Positions 37,999 to 46,259 are shown, numbered from the stretch's first letter. The stretch: DNA of 64,000 bases from Amnibacterium setariae (GCF_003581425.1 NZ_QXTG01000002.1:186001-250000); one strand, 5' to 3'. Program-made: numbers and translations. The notes: generated from the letters alone by a model not told the origin.

Positions 37999-38475
37999 TC
38001 AGCCCGCCGGGCTCGGGTCGGACGACTGCTCGGCGCCCGACTGCGTGCCGGTCGAGCGCTTCGCCCCGCCGGTCTTCGTCCCCGTACCGGTGCCGGCCGG
38101 GGTCGACGGCGTCGTCGCGTCCGCGATGTCCTTCGGCGTCGGGACGGAGGAGTCCGTCTCCGCCTCCGCCGACGTCGCTCCGGTCTCGCCGGATCCCGAG
38201 CCGCTGCTGCTGTCGTCGCTGTCGTCGCTGCCGGACCCGCCCGTGGCCGACGTGGCGGCTCCCGCGGTCTCCGCGACCTTCGACGCGGCGCTCGCGAGCG
38301 CGGGCGCCTTCTCCTCGGCGGTGGTCTTCGCCTTCTCGGCCACGCGCTGCACGGTCGGGTTCTCGCGGAACCCCTGCCAGCGGTCGCTGATCGCCTCGTA
38401 GGCCGGACGACCCGCTCGGGCGCCCAGCACGTACCCGGCGGCCAGTCCCGCCACGAACACGAGCTTGCCTCGCAT
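37999..38475 (-). CDS. YtxH-like small membrane-anchored protein
   Basis: This 158-residue product has an N-terminal glycine-rich transmembrane segment (FVAGLAAGYVLGARAGR, about 6-22), a helical region with KAKTTAEEKAPALASAA, and a long low-complexity Ser/Gly/Thr/Asp tail. ATG 38475 has AAGGAGG 6 bases upstream; a longer frame to 38505 lacks one. It is in an operon with the YihY gene. Function unknown. Confidence 0.78.
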   Translation of the reverse strand: MRGKLVFVAGLAAGYVLGARAGRPAYEAISDRWQGFRENPTVQRVAEKAKTTAEEKAPALASAASKVAETAGAATSATGGSGSDDSDDSSSGSGSGETGATSAEAETDSSVPTPKDIADATTPSTPAGTGTGTKTGGAKRSTGTQSGAEQSSDPSPAG

Positions 38476-38581
38476 GTCTGCCTCCTTCTGAGGGTGGACC
38501 CCCATCGTGCGAGGGGCCGCCTGGCAGCCCGGCCGTCCTCCAGGGCTCTTCCGGCGGGCTCACAGCCCGCAGGACGCTGCG

Positions 38582-38638
38582 GGCACAACACGGTGCACGG
38601 GAGGGTGGGCGGCGTGCACGGCCTGCGAGAGTTGTGCC
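38582..38638. promoter_or_regulatory. Inverted repeat flanking the kynU 5' region
   Basis: GGCACAAC (38582-38589) and GTTGTGCC (38631-38638) form an 8-bp inverted pair 41 bases apart. The second arm abuts the kynU ATG. The spacing suits two half-sites for a looping or oligomeric regulator, but this is unproven. Confidence 0.35.
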
Positions 38639-39859
38639 ATGACGACGACGGGGGAGCGGGCCGCAGCACTCGACCGGGAGGACCCGCTCATGCCGTTCCG
38701 CTCGCGCTTCCTCGCCGTGCCCGAGGTCCTGGCGTACCTCGACGGCAACTCGCTCGGCCGCCCGCTCGACCGGACGCCGGACCGGATGGCCGGGTTCGTG
38801 CGCGACCAGTGGGGCGCCCGGCTCATCCGCGGGTGGGACGAGGGCTGGATGGAGGCGCCCGTCCGCGTCGGCGACGAGCTCGGCCGGATCGCGCTCGGCG
38901 CCGCGCCGGGCCAGGTCGTGGTGGGGGACTCGACCAGCGTGCTGCTCTACAAGGCGGTGCGCGCCGCGCTCGCGCTGGACCGCGGGCGGACCGAGATCGT
39001 GTTCGCGGCGGCGGACTTCCCGACCGACCGGTTCGTCCTGCAGGGGATCGCCGCCGAGACGGGCGCCGTGCTCGTGCCCCTTCCGGCGCCGCACGACGGG
39101 GGCGTCACGAGCGAGCAGGTCGCGGCGGCCGCGGGTCCGCGGACCGCCGTCGTGGTGCTGAGCCACATCGCCTACCGGTCCGCCGCCATCACGGACGTCC
39201 GTGCCGTGACCGCCGCCGCGCACGAGGCCGGCGCGATGGTCGTCTGGGACCTCAGCCACTCCGTCGGGGCCCTGCCCCTCGCGCTCGACGCCTGGCGCGT
39301 CGACCTCGCCGTCGGCTGCACGTACAAGTACCTGAACGGCGGGCCGGGATCGCCCGCCTTCCTCTACGCCCGCGCCGACCTGCTGCCGCGTCTCGAGCAG
39401 CCGATCCAGGGCTGGATGGGCGCCGACCGACCGTTCGAGATGGGGGAGCGGTACGCCCCCGACGCCGGCGTGCGGCGCTTCCTCTCCGGCACCCCGTCCA
39501 TCGTCGCGATGCAGCCGGTGCTCGACATGCTCGGCCTGCTCGACGAGGTCGGGCTCACCGCCGTCCGCGCGAAGTCCGAGCAGCTGACCCGCTTCGTGAT
39601 CGAGCGCTTCGACGCCGAGCTCGCGGCCCTCGGCGTCCGGCTCGCCTCGCCGCGCGACGACCGGCTGCGCGGCAGCCACGTGACGCTGGACCACCCGGCG
39701 TTCGAGTCGATGCTCCCGGCGCTCCACCGCCGCGGCGTGATCCCGGACTTCCGTCGCCCCGACGGCCTCCGCATCGGGCTGTCGCCGCTCAGCACGTCGT
39801 TCGCGGAGGTCGATGCGGGGCTGGACGCCGTCGTGGAGGAGCTCCGCTTCCGGGTCTGA
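38639..39859 (+). CDS. kynU: Kynureninase
   Basis: KynU is a PLP enzyme that cleaves kynurenine to anthranilate and alanine. The 406-residue product has YLDGNSLGRPL near the start, VGDSTSVLLYKAVRAAL, WDLSHSVGALPL and the PLP lysine in CTYKYLNGGPGSPAFLY. ATG 38639 is chosen; the frame is open upstream but without homology. No other kynurenine-pathway gene is adjacent. trpD, which uses anthranilate, is about 9 kb away. Confidence 0.92.
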   Translation: MTTTGERAAALDREDPLMPFRSRFLAVPEVLAYLDGNSLGRPLDRTPDRMAGFVRDQWGARLIRGWDEGWMEAPVRVGDELGRIALGAAPGQVVVGDSTSVLLYKAVRAALALDRGRTEIVFAAADFPTDRFVLQGIAAETGAVLVPLPAPHDGGVTSEQVAAAAGPRTAVVVLSHIAYRSAAITDVRAVTAAAHEAGAMVVWDLSHSVGALPLALDAWRVDLAVGCTYKYLNGGPGSPAFLYARADLLPRLEQPIQGWMGADRPFEMGERYAPDAGVRRFLSGTPSIVAMQPVLDMLGLLDEVGLTAVRAKSEQLTRFVIERFDAELAALGVRLASPRDDRLRGSHVTLDHPAFESMLPALHRRGVIPDFRRPDGLRIGLSPLSTSFAEVDAGLDAVVEELRFRV

Positions 39860-39867
39860 GCCAATCG

Positions 39868-39895
39868 ACTTGACATAATGCGCATTATCGGCTCG
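39868..39895 (-). other. dif: Candidate chromosome dimer resolution site dif
   Basis: Read on the minus strand this 28-bp site has an outer arm ending GCCGATAA, centre TGCGCA and inner arm TTATGTCAAGT. From memory, the actinobacterial dif consensus has outer arm TTCGCCGATAA, a 6-base centre T-V-N-ACA and inner arm TTATGTCAAGT. The match is about 24 of 28, with the XerD-side arm identical. It lies between kynU and marR, exactly where the GGGGGAG motif changes strand. The core ATAATGCGCATTAT is palindromic. Confidence 0.75.
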
Positions 39896-39915
39896 ACGGA
39901 ACAGGCTCCTGGAGC

Positions 39916-39943
39916 CGCGCTGATAATGCTTCTTATGTCAGCC
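39916..39943 (+). other. Degenerate dif-like site in inverted orientation
   Basis: On the plus strand the arms CGCGCTGATAA and TTATGTCAGCC flank TGCTTC, about 19 of 28 matches to the same consensus. With the main site it makes a 19-bp inverted repeat (39871-39889 and 39922-39940, 17 of 19 paired). It overlaps the marR stop codon. Confidence 0.5.
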
Positions 39944-40405
39944 GGTTGATCGGCGGCTGCTCCGCGCGAGCGCCAGCAGGCCGTCCGTGAACCGCTCGTC
40001 GGCGCCGGCGAAGAAGTCGGCGTCGGCCTGCTCGACGGACGCCGTGGCGTTCCGCGCCGCGTCGACGCCGCCCGGCGTCGCGCGCAGCACGCGCGCGCGG
40101 CCGTCCTCCGGGTGGCGCTCTCGCGTGAGCAGGCCCTTGGCCTCGAGCGCCCGGACCACCTGGCTCGTCATCATCGGGTCCGTCGCGGCGGCGTCGGCCA
40201 GGGCGGTCTGCGTGACCGGGCCGTCGTCGCCGTGCTGCCCGAGCCAGACGAGCGACGCCAGCAGCACGTACTGCACGTGCGTCAGGTCGTGCGGTGCGAG
40301 CGCCGCGCGCATCGCGGCCTGCCAGCGGTTCGTCACGCGCCAGAGCGCGAGCCCGGGGCTCTCCCCCGCAGCCGCGAACCGGGTTCCGAGCCCGTCAGCG
40401 GGCAC
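39938..40405 (-). CDS. MarR family transcriptional regulator
   Basis: This 155-residue winged-helix regulator has the recognition region TDPMMTSQVVRALEAKGLLTRERHPEDGRARVLRATPGG (about 83-121), typical of MarR. GTG 40405 overlaps the stop of the SRPBCC gene by 11 bp, so the two are co-transcribed. A MarR-like palindrome lies upstream of the SRPBCC start (40839-40852). Ligand unknown. Confidence 0.88.
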   Translation of the reverse strand: MPADGLGTRFAAAGESPGLALWRVTNRWQAAMRAALAPHDLTHVQYVLLASLVWLGQHGDDGPVTQTALADAAATDPMMTSQVVRALEAKGLLTRERHPEDGRARVLRATPGGVDAARNATASVEQADADFFAGADERFTDGLLALARSSRRSTG

Positions 40406-40823
40406 GGGCGCCCGCCGCCGCGGCGAGCAGCTCGTCCATCGCCGCCGGGAAGTCCGAGGCGATCCGCGGCCCGAGCTCCGGACCGATCTCGTCCGCGCCG
40501 TCGCCGTCGATCTCCAGGACGTGCGTCACGCGCGTGCCCCCGTCCGCGAGCGGCATCAGGGCGTGCCGGAAGGTCAGTGCGAGGCCCTGGAAGTCGGTGC
40601 GGTCGGCGTACCGCTCCCCCGGCACGAGCTCCGTGATGACCGAGGTCATCGCGTCCTGTCCGGCCGGCGTCACCGTGATGCGCGTGCCGACCGCGAACGG
40701 GCCGTGCAGCTCGAAGGCGTCGGTCGCGTCGGACCAGCGCGCGCCGTGCTTCAGCGCCTCGATCGCCGCCCAGACCGCTCCCGGGTCTGCGTCGGTCTCG
40801 GCCTCGTGCCGTGTCGTCCACAT
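40395..40823 (-). CDS. SRPBCC (START-like) domain protein
   Basis: This 142-residue single-domain protein has the Bet v1/polyketide-cyclase fold pattern: DADPGAVWAAIEALKHGARWSDATDAFELHGPFAVGTRI, with alternating strands and a long C-terminal helix (PRIASDFPAAMDELLAAAAGA). ATG 40823 is set by GGAGGA; a TTG at 40835 would be too early. It is paired with marR. Role unknown, possibly binding a hydrophobic ligand. Confidence 0.82.
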   Translation of the reverse strand: MWTTRHEAETDADPGAVWAAIEALKHGARWSDATDAFELHGPFAVGTRITVTPAGQDAMTSVITELVPGERYADRTDFQGLALTFRHALMPLADGGTRVTHVLEIDGDGADEIGPELGPRIASDFPAAMDELLAAAAGARAR

Positions 40824-40838
40824 GTGGTCCTCCAACTG

Positions 40839-40852
40839 CTAAGCGCGCTTAT
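40839..40852. promoter_or_regulatory. MarR-type operator candidate
   Basis: CTAA-GCGCGC-TTAT contains the perfect palindrome TAAGCGCGCTTA, 17 bp upstream of the SRPBCC ATG. It fits autoregulation by the co-transcribed MarR protein. Confidence 0.5.
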
Positions 40853-41033
40853 CATCGCACCCGGAGCCCCTCCGCGCAACCGGGAGGCGTCGCGTTGCTG
40901 CACGCGCGCTCCGCATCGGCACCGGCGGCGCACCCGACCGCCGCTCGGGCGGAAGACTGCTGGTCCACCCGGTCGAGCACCGCCACCGCTCCACCACGTC
41001 CTCCAGAGGTGCCCGCTGCTCGGACTCGAACTC

Positions 41034-42587
41034 GTGGTGATCATCGGCGCGATCGTGCTCGGCGTCGGCGTGCTCGCCCGGCGCGTGCGCATCGCACCGC
41101 CGATCCTGCTGCTCGTCGCCGGCGTCGCGCTCGGCTTCGTGCCCCTCCTGCGCGAGGTGCGCCTGCCGCCCGAGGTGGTGCTGCTGCTCTTCCTGCCGGC
41201 GCTGCTGTACTGGGAGAGCCTGACGACCTCGCTGCGCGAGATCCGCTCGAACCTCCGCAGCGTGGTGCTCACGAGCACGCTGCTCGTCGTGCTGACCGCC
41301 GCGGTCGTCGCCGTCGTGGCGCACGCGGTCGGGCTCCCCTGGGCCGCCGCCTGGGTGCTCGGCGCCGCCGTCGCGCCCACCGACGCGACCGCCACGGCCG
41401 CGCTCGCGAGCGGCATGCCGCGGCGCACGCTCACGACCCTGCGCGCCGAGAGCCTCGTGAACGACGGGACCGCGCTCGTCATCCTCGCGCTCGCCATCGA
41501 GGCGTCCGCCCGCGGGGCGGAGATCACGCCGCTGCACGTCGGGCTCCGCCTGCTCGACTCCTACGGCGGCGGGATCGCCATCGGGCTCGCGATCGCCTGC
41601 ATCGCCGCCCGGCTGCGCAAACGGCTCGACGACGCGCTCGAGGAGAACGTCGTCTCCCTGCTCTCCCCCTTCGCCGCGTACCTGCTCGCCGAGCTGATCG
41701 GCGCGTCCGGCGTGCTCGCCGTGGTGGTCTGCGGACTCGCGATGAGCCAGGTCGGGCCGCGGATCGCGGGCGCCGGCACGCGGTCGCAGATGAACGCGTT
41801 CTGGAGCCTCTCGACGGTGCTGCTGAACGGCGCGCTGTTCGTCCTGGTCGGCATCGAGCTGCAGGTCTCGATCCGCGGGCTCGACGGCGCGCAGATCCTC
41901 CTCGGTCTGGTGGCCGTGGGCGTCGTCGTCGTGGCGCTCGTCGTCACGCGGTTCGGGTTCTTCTTCGCGTCGGGCGCGGTGATCCGGCTGCTCGAGCGCA
42001 CGCCCGAGCGTCGCGCCTCGCTCATGTCCAACCGGGCACGGCTCGTCAGCTCGGTGGCGGGGTTCCGCGGCGCGGTCTCCCTCGCCGCGGCGCTCTCCGT
42101 GCCGGCGACCACGGCGTCCGGTGCCGACTTCCCGCGGCGCGACATCGTCGTCTTCGTCACGGCCGGCGTGATCGCGATCACCCTCGTGCTGCAGGGCGTC
42201 GTGCTCCCCCTGATCGTGCGGCTCGTCCGCCTGCCGCCCGACGAGGACGTCGACCGCGAGCTGCTCGAGGCCGAGCGGACCGCGACGCAGGAGGCCCTCG
42301 CGGCGCTCGACGACCTCGCGGAGGAGGCGTCCGCCGGTGAGCGCGCCGTGCGGCGCAGCCGCAAGGAGCTCGAGGCGCAGCTGCACGCGATCGACCGCGG
42401 CGAGGACGAGGAGCCGGGCGAGGACGAGCAGGCGATCGGGCAGTACGAGCAGCTGCGGCTCGCGCTCGTGCGCAGGAAGCGCGAGGTCCTCGTGCGCCTC
42501 CGCGACGAGGGCCGCATCGACGACATCGTGCTCCGCCGCATCCAGACGCGGCTCGACAACGAGGAGATCCGGCTCAGCGCCGACTGA
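41034..42587 (+). CDS. Na+/H+ antiporter (CPA1 family)
   Basis: This proton-coupled cation exchanger is 517 residues long. About twelve helices (about 1-400) carry CPA1 signatures: FLPALLYWESL, APTDATATAAL, the conserved ESLVNDGTALV and FRGAVSLAAAL. A long cytoplasmic tail (about 405-517) is acidic and predicted coiled. GTG 41034 is a conservative start; CTG 41016 is possible and the frame is open upstream. Ion specificity is not readable. Confidence 0.88.
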   Translation: MVIIGAIVLGVGVLARRVRIAPPILLLVAGVALGFVPLLREVRLPPEVVLLLFLPALLYWESLTTSLREIRSNLRSVVLTSTLLVVLTAAVVAVVAHAVGLPWAAAWVLGAAVAPTDATATAALASGMPRRTLTTLRAESLVNDGTALVILALAIEASARGAEITPLHVGLRLLDSYGGGIAIGLAIACIAARLRKRLDDALEENVVSLLSPFAAYLLAELIGASGVLAVVVCGLAMSQVGPRIAGAGTRSQMNAFWSLSTVLLNGALFVLVGIELQVSIRGLDGAQILLGLVAVGVVVVALVVTRFGFFFASGAVIRLLERTPERRASLMSNRARLVSSVAGFRGAVSLAAALSVPATTASGADFPRRDIVVFVTAGVIAITLVLQGVVLPLIVRLVRLPPDEDVDRELLEAERTATQEALAALDDLAEEASAGERAVRRSRKELEAQLHAIDRGEDEEPGEDEQAIGQYEQLRLALVRRKREVLVRLRDEGRIDDIVLRRIQTRLDNEEIRLSAD

Positions 42588-42599
42588 CCGCTCGACGCG

Positions 42600-43352
42600 C
42601 TAGGCGGGGTCGCGGTCCGGCTCGAGCGCGCCGCGCGTCAGGAGGGTCGCGCCGGCGACCGCGGCCGGCATCGCGACGACCGCGCCGAACGGGACGAGGA
42701 ACAGCAGCCAGGTCGCGATGCCGAACCCCAGCGTCCGGGCCCGGACGCCGCGGAGCGCCCGCCGTCGGTCGCGCAGCCGGAGGCCGCGGGCGTCGAACGG
42801 CGTGCCGGTGAGCTCCACGGCGAGGAACCACCCGCCGACGACCGCGCCGAAGGCGCCGCCCACGAGGGGGCCGACGAGCGGGATGAGCCCGAGCAGGAAC
42901 GACAGCAGCCCTACGACGACCGAGGCGACGAGCAGGGCGACGCCGTCGCGGGCCGCGCGGAGCAGGCCGCGGAGCAGCGGCTCGTCGCGGTCGACCGGGG
43001 CGTCGCCGAGGCGCTCCTCCACCCGTCGGCTGATCCGCTCGTAGAACGGGTCGCCGACCGTGAGGACGACCGCGGTGAAGCTCAGGGCGGCGACGACGAG
43101 CGCGAGCACGACCAGCGCGAGCCCGGCCGCGACGCGCACGGCCGTCCGGGCCGCGGGCGCCCAGCGGTCGGCGAACCCGGTCAGCCAGGCCGCGAGCGCG
43201 TCGAGGTCGGACAGCAGGGCGACGAGCAGCCCGATCCAGACCGCGCCGACGATGAGGGCGGGCAGCGCGCCGAGCAGCATCAGCCGCGGCGACGTCGCCC
43301 AGAAGCGGAAGCCGCGGCCGAGGTCGCCGACGCCGCGCAGGAGGTCGCGCAC
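42600..43352 (-). CDS. EI24/CysZ-like membrane protein
   Basis: This 250-residue protein has five or six hydrophobic segments and family-like stretches VGDPFYERISRRVEERLGD and LGLIPLVGPLVGGAFGAVVGGWFLAVELTG. E. coli CysZ of this family is a sulfate permease, but actinobacterial members are not characterised and no cys genes are near. GTG 43352 is chosen because it gives the usual start (RDLLRGVGDLGRGFRFW). Confidence 0.83.
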   Translation of the reverse strand: MRDLLRGVGDLGRGFRFWATSPRLMLLGALPALIVGAVWIGLLVALLSDLDALAAWLTGFADRWAPAARTAVRVAAGLALVVLALVVAALSFTAVVLTVGDPFYERISRRVEERLGDAPVDRDEPLLRGLLRAARDGVALLVASVVVGLLSFLLGLIPLVGPLVGGAFGAVVGGWFLAVELTGTPFDARGLRLRDRRRALRGVRARTLGFGIATWLLFLVPFGAVVAMPAAVAGATLLTRGALEPDRDPA

Positions 43353-43375
43353 GGGGAGATCCTGGCTCCTCGCCG

Positions 43376-43849
43376 TCAGACGCGGCTGAGGCCCTCGCGG
43401 ATCAGCGCCGGGAGGTCGTCGGGCTCGAACCGCTCCTCCGAGGCCTCCAGCTCGTCGACGGACCACCAGCGCGAGGCGACGATGTCGACGCGCTCGTCGT
43501 CCATCCAGCCCGCGTCGCTCGGCTCGAACCGGTCGGTGCGGATCGCGAACCAGGCCCAGTGGCCGAGCTCGTAGGGATGCCAGGCCGTGTCGACGTCGAG
43601 GTCCACGACCGCGAACGGCTCGCCGACCGAGTCGACGACGAGGCCGGTCTCCTCGCGCAGCTCCCGCACGCCGGCCGCCGGGAAGTCCTCCCCCGGGTCC
43701 ACCCCTCCCCCGGGCGTGATCCAGCGCGGCGGCACCGCGTGGTCCTTCCCGTAGGTGAGGAAGAGCAGCACGCGGTCGTCGCGGTCCGCGACGATCAGGC
43801 GGGAGGTGGAGCGCTCGGCGCGGCGCCCCGAGGCACGCGGAGGGACCAC
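43376..43849 (-). CDS. NUDIX hydrolase
   Basis: The 157-residue product has a complete Nudix box, GGGVDPGEDFPAAGVRELREETGL, preceded by PPRWITPGG. It hydrolyses a nucleoside diphosphate linked to another moiety; the substrate is not readable. GTG 43849 lies 1 base after the SDR stop on the minus strand, so the two are probably co-transcribed. Confidence 0.88.
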   Translation of the reverse strand: MVPPRASGRRAERSTSRLIVADRDDRVLLFLTYGKDHAVPPRWITPGGGVDPGEDFPAAGVRELREETGLVVDSVGEPFAVVDLDVDTAWHPYELGHWAWFAIRTDRFEPSDAGWMDDERVDIVASRWWSVDELEASEERFEPDDLPALIREGLSRV

Positions 43850-43850
43850 G

Positions 43851-44630
43851 TCACTCGCCCGGGATCGGCGTGAAGCTCGAGACGTCGCCGACGAGGCGGG
43901 TGCGGTCCTCGGGGATCGGCGCGACGGCCGCGTCCGCGATCTCGGCCGCGAACTCCTGCACGTTGTAGAGGCGGCCGGCGGCCTCGCGGCGCGCGTCGAG
44001 GGCGCCCGGGCTGACGCGGTTGAGGATCAGCGCCGTCGCGGTCCCCTCGATCATGTCGCCGGAGACGACGACGAAGCCGATGCCGAGCTCGTCGAGCGCG
44101 GGGATGCGCGCCCGCAGGGCGTCCTCCCCCGCGCGCTTGCTGCGCGCGACCGGCTCGTACTCCGGCATCGTCGGCGTCGTCGCGATGAAGTGCGCCTGGT
44201 GGCTCGTCACGAACACGACGCGGGAGCCCGGGTCCATGAGCGGCACCGCGGCCTCGAGCACGCGCACCTGGGCGTCGCGGTTGAGCTGGAGCGCGTAGTC
44301 CTCCGCCGCCCCGGACTCCATCCCGCCCGAGGCGTTCAGGACGAGCAGGTCGAGGCCGCCCCACTCGCGGACGACGGCGCGGAACATCTCCTCGACGGCC
44401 TCGCCGTCGGTGAGGTCCGCACGGACGGCGAACGACTCGCCGCCCGCGGCGCGCACCTTCTCGACCGCCTGCTCGGCCCGCCGGGCCTTGCGCTCGTCGC
44501 GGTAGTTGATCACCACGTCGAATCCGCGCTGCGCGAGCAGCACCGCCGTGTCGGCGCCGATCCCCCTCGAGGAACCGGTGATCAGGGCGCGATTGCGGAT
44601 CTGGCTCAGGTCGGCGTCGGCATCGCTCAC
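43851..44630 (-). CDS. SDR family oxidoreductase, atypical active site
   Basis: The 259-residue product has the NAD(P) motif ALITGSSRGIGADTAVLLAQRG (about 16-37) and NASGG. The active-site region reads FVTSHQAHF, then YEPVARSKRAGED. Ser and Tyr are present, but the Lys is at Tyr+7 rather than the usual YxxxK (Tyr+4), so catalysis may be altered. GTG 44630 is preceded by TAGGGT with an 8-base gap (leaderless). Substrate unknown. Confidence 0.85.
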   Translation of the reverse strand: MSDADADLSQIRNRALITGSSRGIGADTAVLLAQRGFDVVINYRDERKARRAEQAVEKVRAAGGESFAVRADLTDGEAVEEMFRAVVREWGGLDLLVLNASGGMESGAAEDYALQLNRDAQVRVLEAAVPLMDPGSRVVFVTSHQAHFIATTPTMPEYEPVARSKRAGEDALRARIPALDELGIGFVVVSGDMIEGTATALILNRVSPGALDARREAAGRLYNVQEFAAEIADAAVAPIPEDRTRLVGDVSSFTPIPGE

Positions 44631-44671
44631 GGATCGGAACCCTATCGGTCGTGCACGGGCGGCCCCGGTGC

Positions 44672-44677
44672 TACGTT
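44672..44677 (+). promoter_or_regulatory. Candidate -10 hexamer of the NfeD-SPFH-GDPD operon
   Basis: TACGTT lies 26 bases before GTG 44704, leaving a short leader with AGGAG. The divergent SDR promoter hexamer is at 44639-44644 on the minus strand. Confidence 0.4.
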
Positions 44678-44703
44678 TCGAGTCCGAGCCACCAGGAGTG
44701 CCC

Positions 44704-45201
44704 GTGTTCCCCGACCTGTTCGCCTACACGTGGGTCCTCTGGCTCGTCGTGGTGGTCGTCGCGGTGATCGCCGAGCTGCTCACCCTGAGCCTCGTCTTCG
44801 GGATGATCGCGGCGGGCAGCCTCATCGGCGGGCTCGGCACGTGGCTGCTCGGCTGGCCCGCTCCCCTGCAGGTCGTCGCGGCAGCCGGGCTGTCGGCGCT
44901 GCTCGTCTTCGCGATCCGTCCGCTGCTGTACCGCACGCTGGTCCACGGCAAGGCGCGGGCGCTGACCAACGTCGACGCCCTCGCCGGCATGAGCGCCCGG
45001 GCGACCGCCTCCTTCGTCGACGGCACCGGCTACGCCCGCCTCGCGAACGGCGAGACGTGGACCGCCCGGCTCGACGCCGCGCACGAGCACGCGGCCGTGG
45101 ACGCGGGTGCGCGCCTCACCGTCGTCGCGGTCGACGGCGCGACCGCCGTGGTCGCGCCCTCCGCCGCACCGAACCCCACAGGAACCGGAGACCCCCGATG
45201 A
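44704..45201 (+). CDS. NfeD-like membrane protein
   Basis: This 165-residue protein has three hydrophobic segments (about 5-72) and a soluble OB-fold domain (about 85-150), the short NfeD form. NfeD proteins work with SPFH proteins in membrane organisation; the next gene is an SPFH protein with an ATGA overlap. GTG 44704 has AGGAG 5 bases upstream. Confidence 0.88.
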   Translation: MFPDLFAYTWVLWLVVVVVAVIAELLTLSLVFGMIAAGSLIGGLGTWLLGWPAPLQVVAAAGLSALLVFAIRPLLYRTLVHGKARALTNVDALAGMSARATASFVDGTGYARLANGETWTARLDAAHEHAAVDAGARLTVVAVDGATAVVAPSAAPNPTGTGDPR

Positions 45202-46259
45202 CCGACGCAGGCGCCTTCCTCGGCCAGCTCTTCCTGATCGCGCTCGCGATCGTCGTGGTGATCTTCGTGATCGTGGTGCTCGCGCGCGCGATCCGGGTCG
45301 TGCCGCAGGCGCGGGCGGGGGTCGTCGAGCGCCTCGGCCGCTACCACAAGACCCTGCTGCCGGGCCTGAACCTGCTCGTCCCCTTCATCGACAAGCTCCG
45401 GCCGCTGCTCGACCTCCGCGAGCAGGTCGTCTCGTTCCCGCCGCAGCCGGTCATCACCGAGGACAACCTCGTCGTCTCCATCGACACGGTCGTCTACTTC
45501 CAGATCACGGACGCCCGGGCCGCGACGTACGAGATCGCGAACTACCTCGTCGCCGTCGAGCAGCTGACGACGACCACGCTCCGCAACGTGGTCGGCGGGC
45601 TGAACCTCGAGGAGGCGCTGACCAGCCGCGACAACATCAACGGCCAGCTGCGCGTCGTGCTCGACGAGGCGACCGGCAAGTGGGGCATCCGCGTCAACCG
45701 CGTCGAGCTGAAGTCGATCGAGCCGCCCGTGTCCATCCAGGACTCGATGGAGCAGCAGATGCGCGCCGAGCGGAGCCGCCGCGCGCAGATCCTCACCGCC
45801 GAGGGCACGAAGCAGGCGGCGATCCTCCAGGCCGAGGGCGAGCGGCAGTCCCAGATCCTCTCCGCGGAGGGCGAGGCGAAGGCCCGCGTGCTGCGGGCCG
45901 AGGGCGAGGCGAAGGCGATCCAGACGGTCTTCGACGCGATCCACGCCGGGAACCCGGACGGCCCGCTGCTCGCCTACCAGTACCTGCAGACGCTCCCGAA
46001 GATCGCCGAGGGCCAGTCGAACAAGCTCTGGATCGTCCCGTCCGAGCTGACCGAGGCGCTGAAGGGCGTCGGGGCCGGCTTCGGGCAGGGCCTCCAGCGG
46101 ATGGCGGCCGGTGCCGCCGGGGCGGCCGGGCCCGAGGCCTCGACGCCGCGCACGCCCGCGCAGGAGGCGCCGTCGTCCGTGCGGCCGCCCGAGCCGTCGC
46201 CCGCGCCCGCCGCACCTGCCGCACCCGCCGAGCCCGCGCCGCCTGCCGACCCCCGGTGA
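45198..46259 (+). CDS. SPFH/Band 7 (stomatin/QmcA-type) membrane protein
   Basis: This 353-residue stomatin-like scaffold has one N-terminal transmembrane segment (about 8-32) and the SPFH domain (about 35-200) with VVERLGRYHKTLLPGLNLLVPFID. A coiled-coil of repeated AEGE/AxxL units (AILQAEGERQSQILSAEGEAKARVL) follows, then a Pro/Ala-rich tail. It is paired with NfeD, the usual SPFH partner. Confidence 0.93.
   Translation: MTDAGAFLGQLFLIALAIVVVIFVIVVLARAIRVVPQARAGVVERLGRYHKTLLPGLNLLVPFIDKLRPLLDLREQVVSFPPQPVITEDNLVVSIDTVVYFQITDARAATYEIANYLVAVEQLTTTTLRNVVGGLNLEEALTSRDNINGQLRVVLDEATGKWGIRVNRVELKSIEPPVSIQDSMEQQMRAERSRRAQILTAEGTKQAAILQAEGERQSQILSAEGEAKARVLRAEGEAKAIQTVFDAIHAGNPDGPLLAYQYLQTLPKIAEGQSNKLWIVPSELTEALKGVGAGFGQGLQRMAAGAAGAAGPEASTPRTPAQEAPSSVRPPEPSPAPAAPAAPAEPAPPADPR

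Noticed and set aside
39875-39888. MarR operator reading of ATAATGCGCATTAT
   Set aside because: It lies at the 3' end of marR and kynU rather than at a promoter, and the flanking bases match dif. It is kept only as a secondary possibility.
39871-39940. A MITE or insertion element with 19-bp terminal inverted repeats
   Set aside because: No target-site duplication or internal cargo is seen, and the arms match dif far better than any known element ends I can recall.
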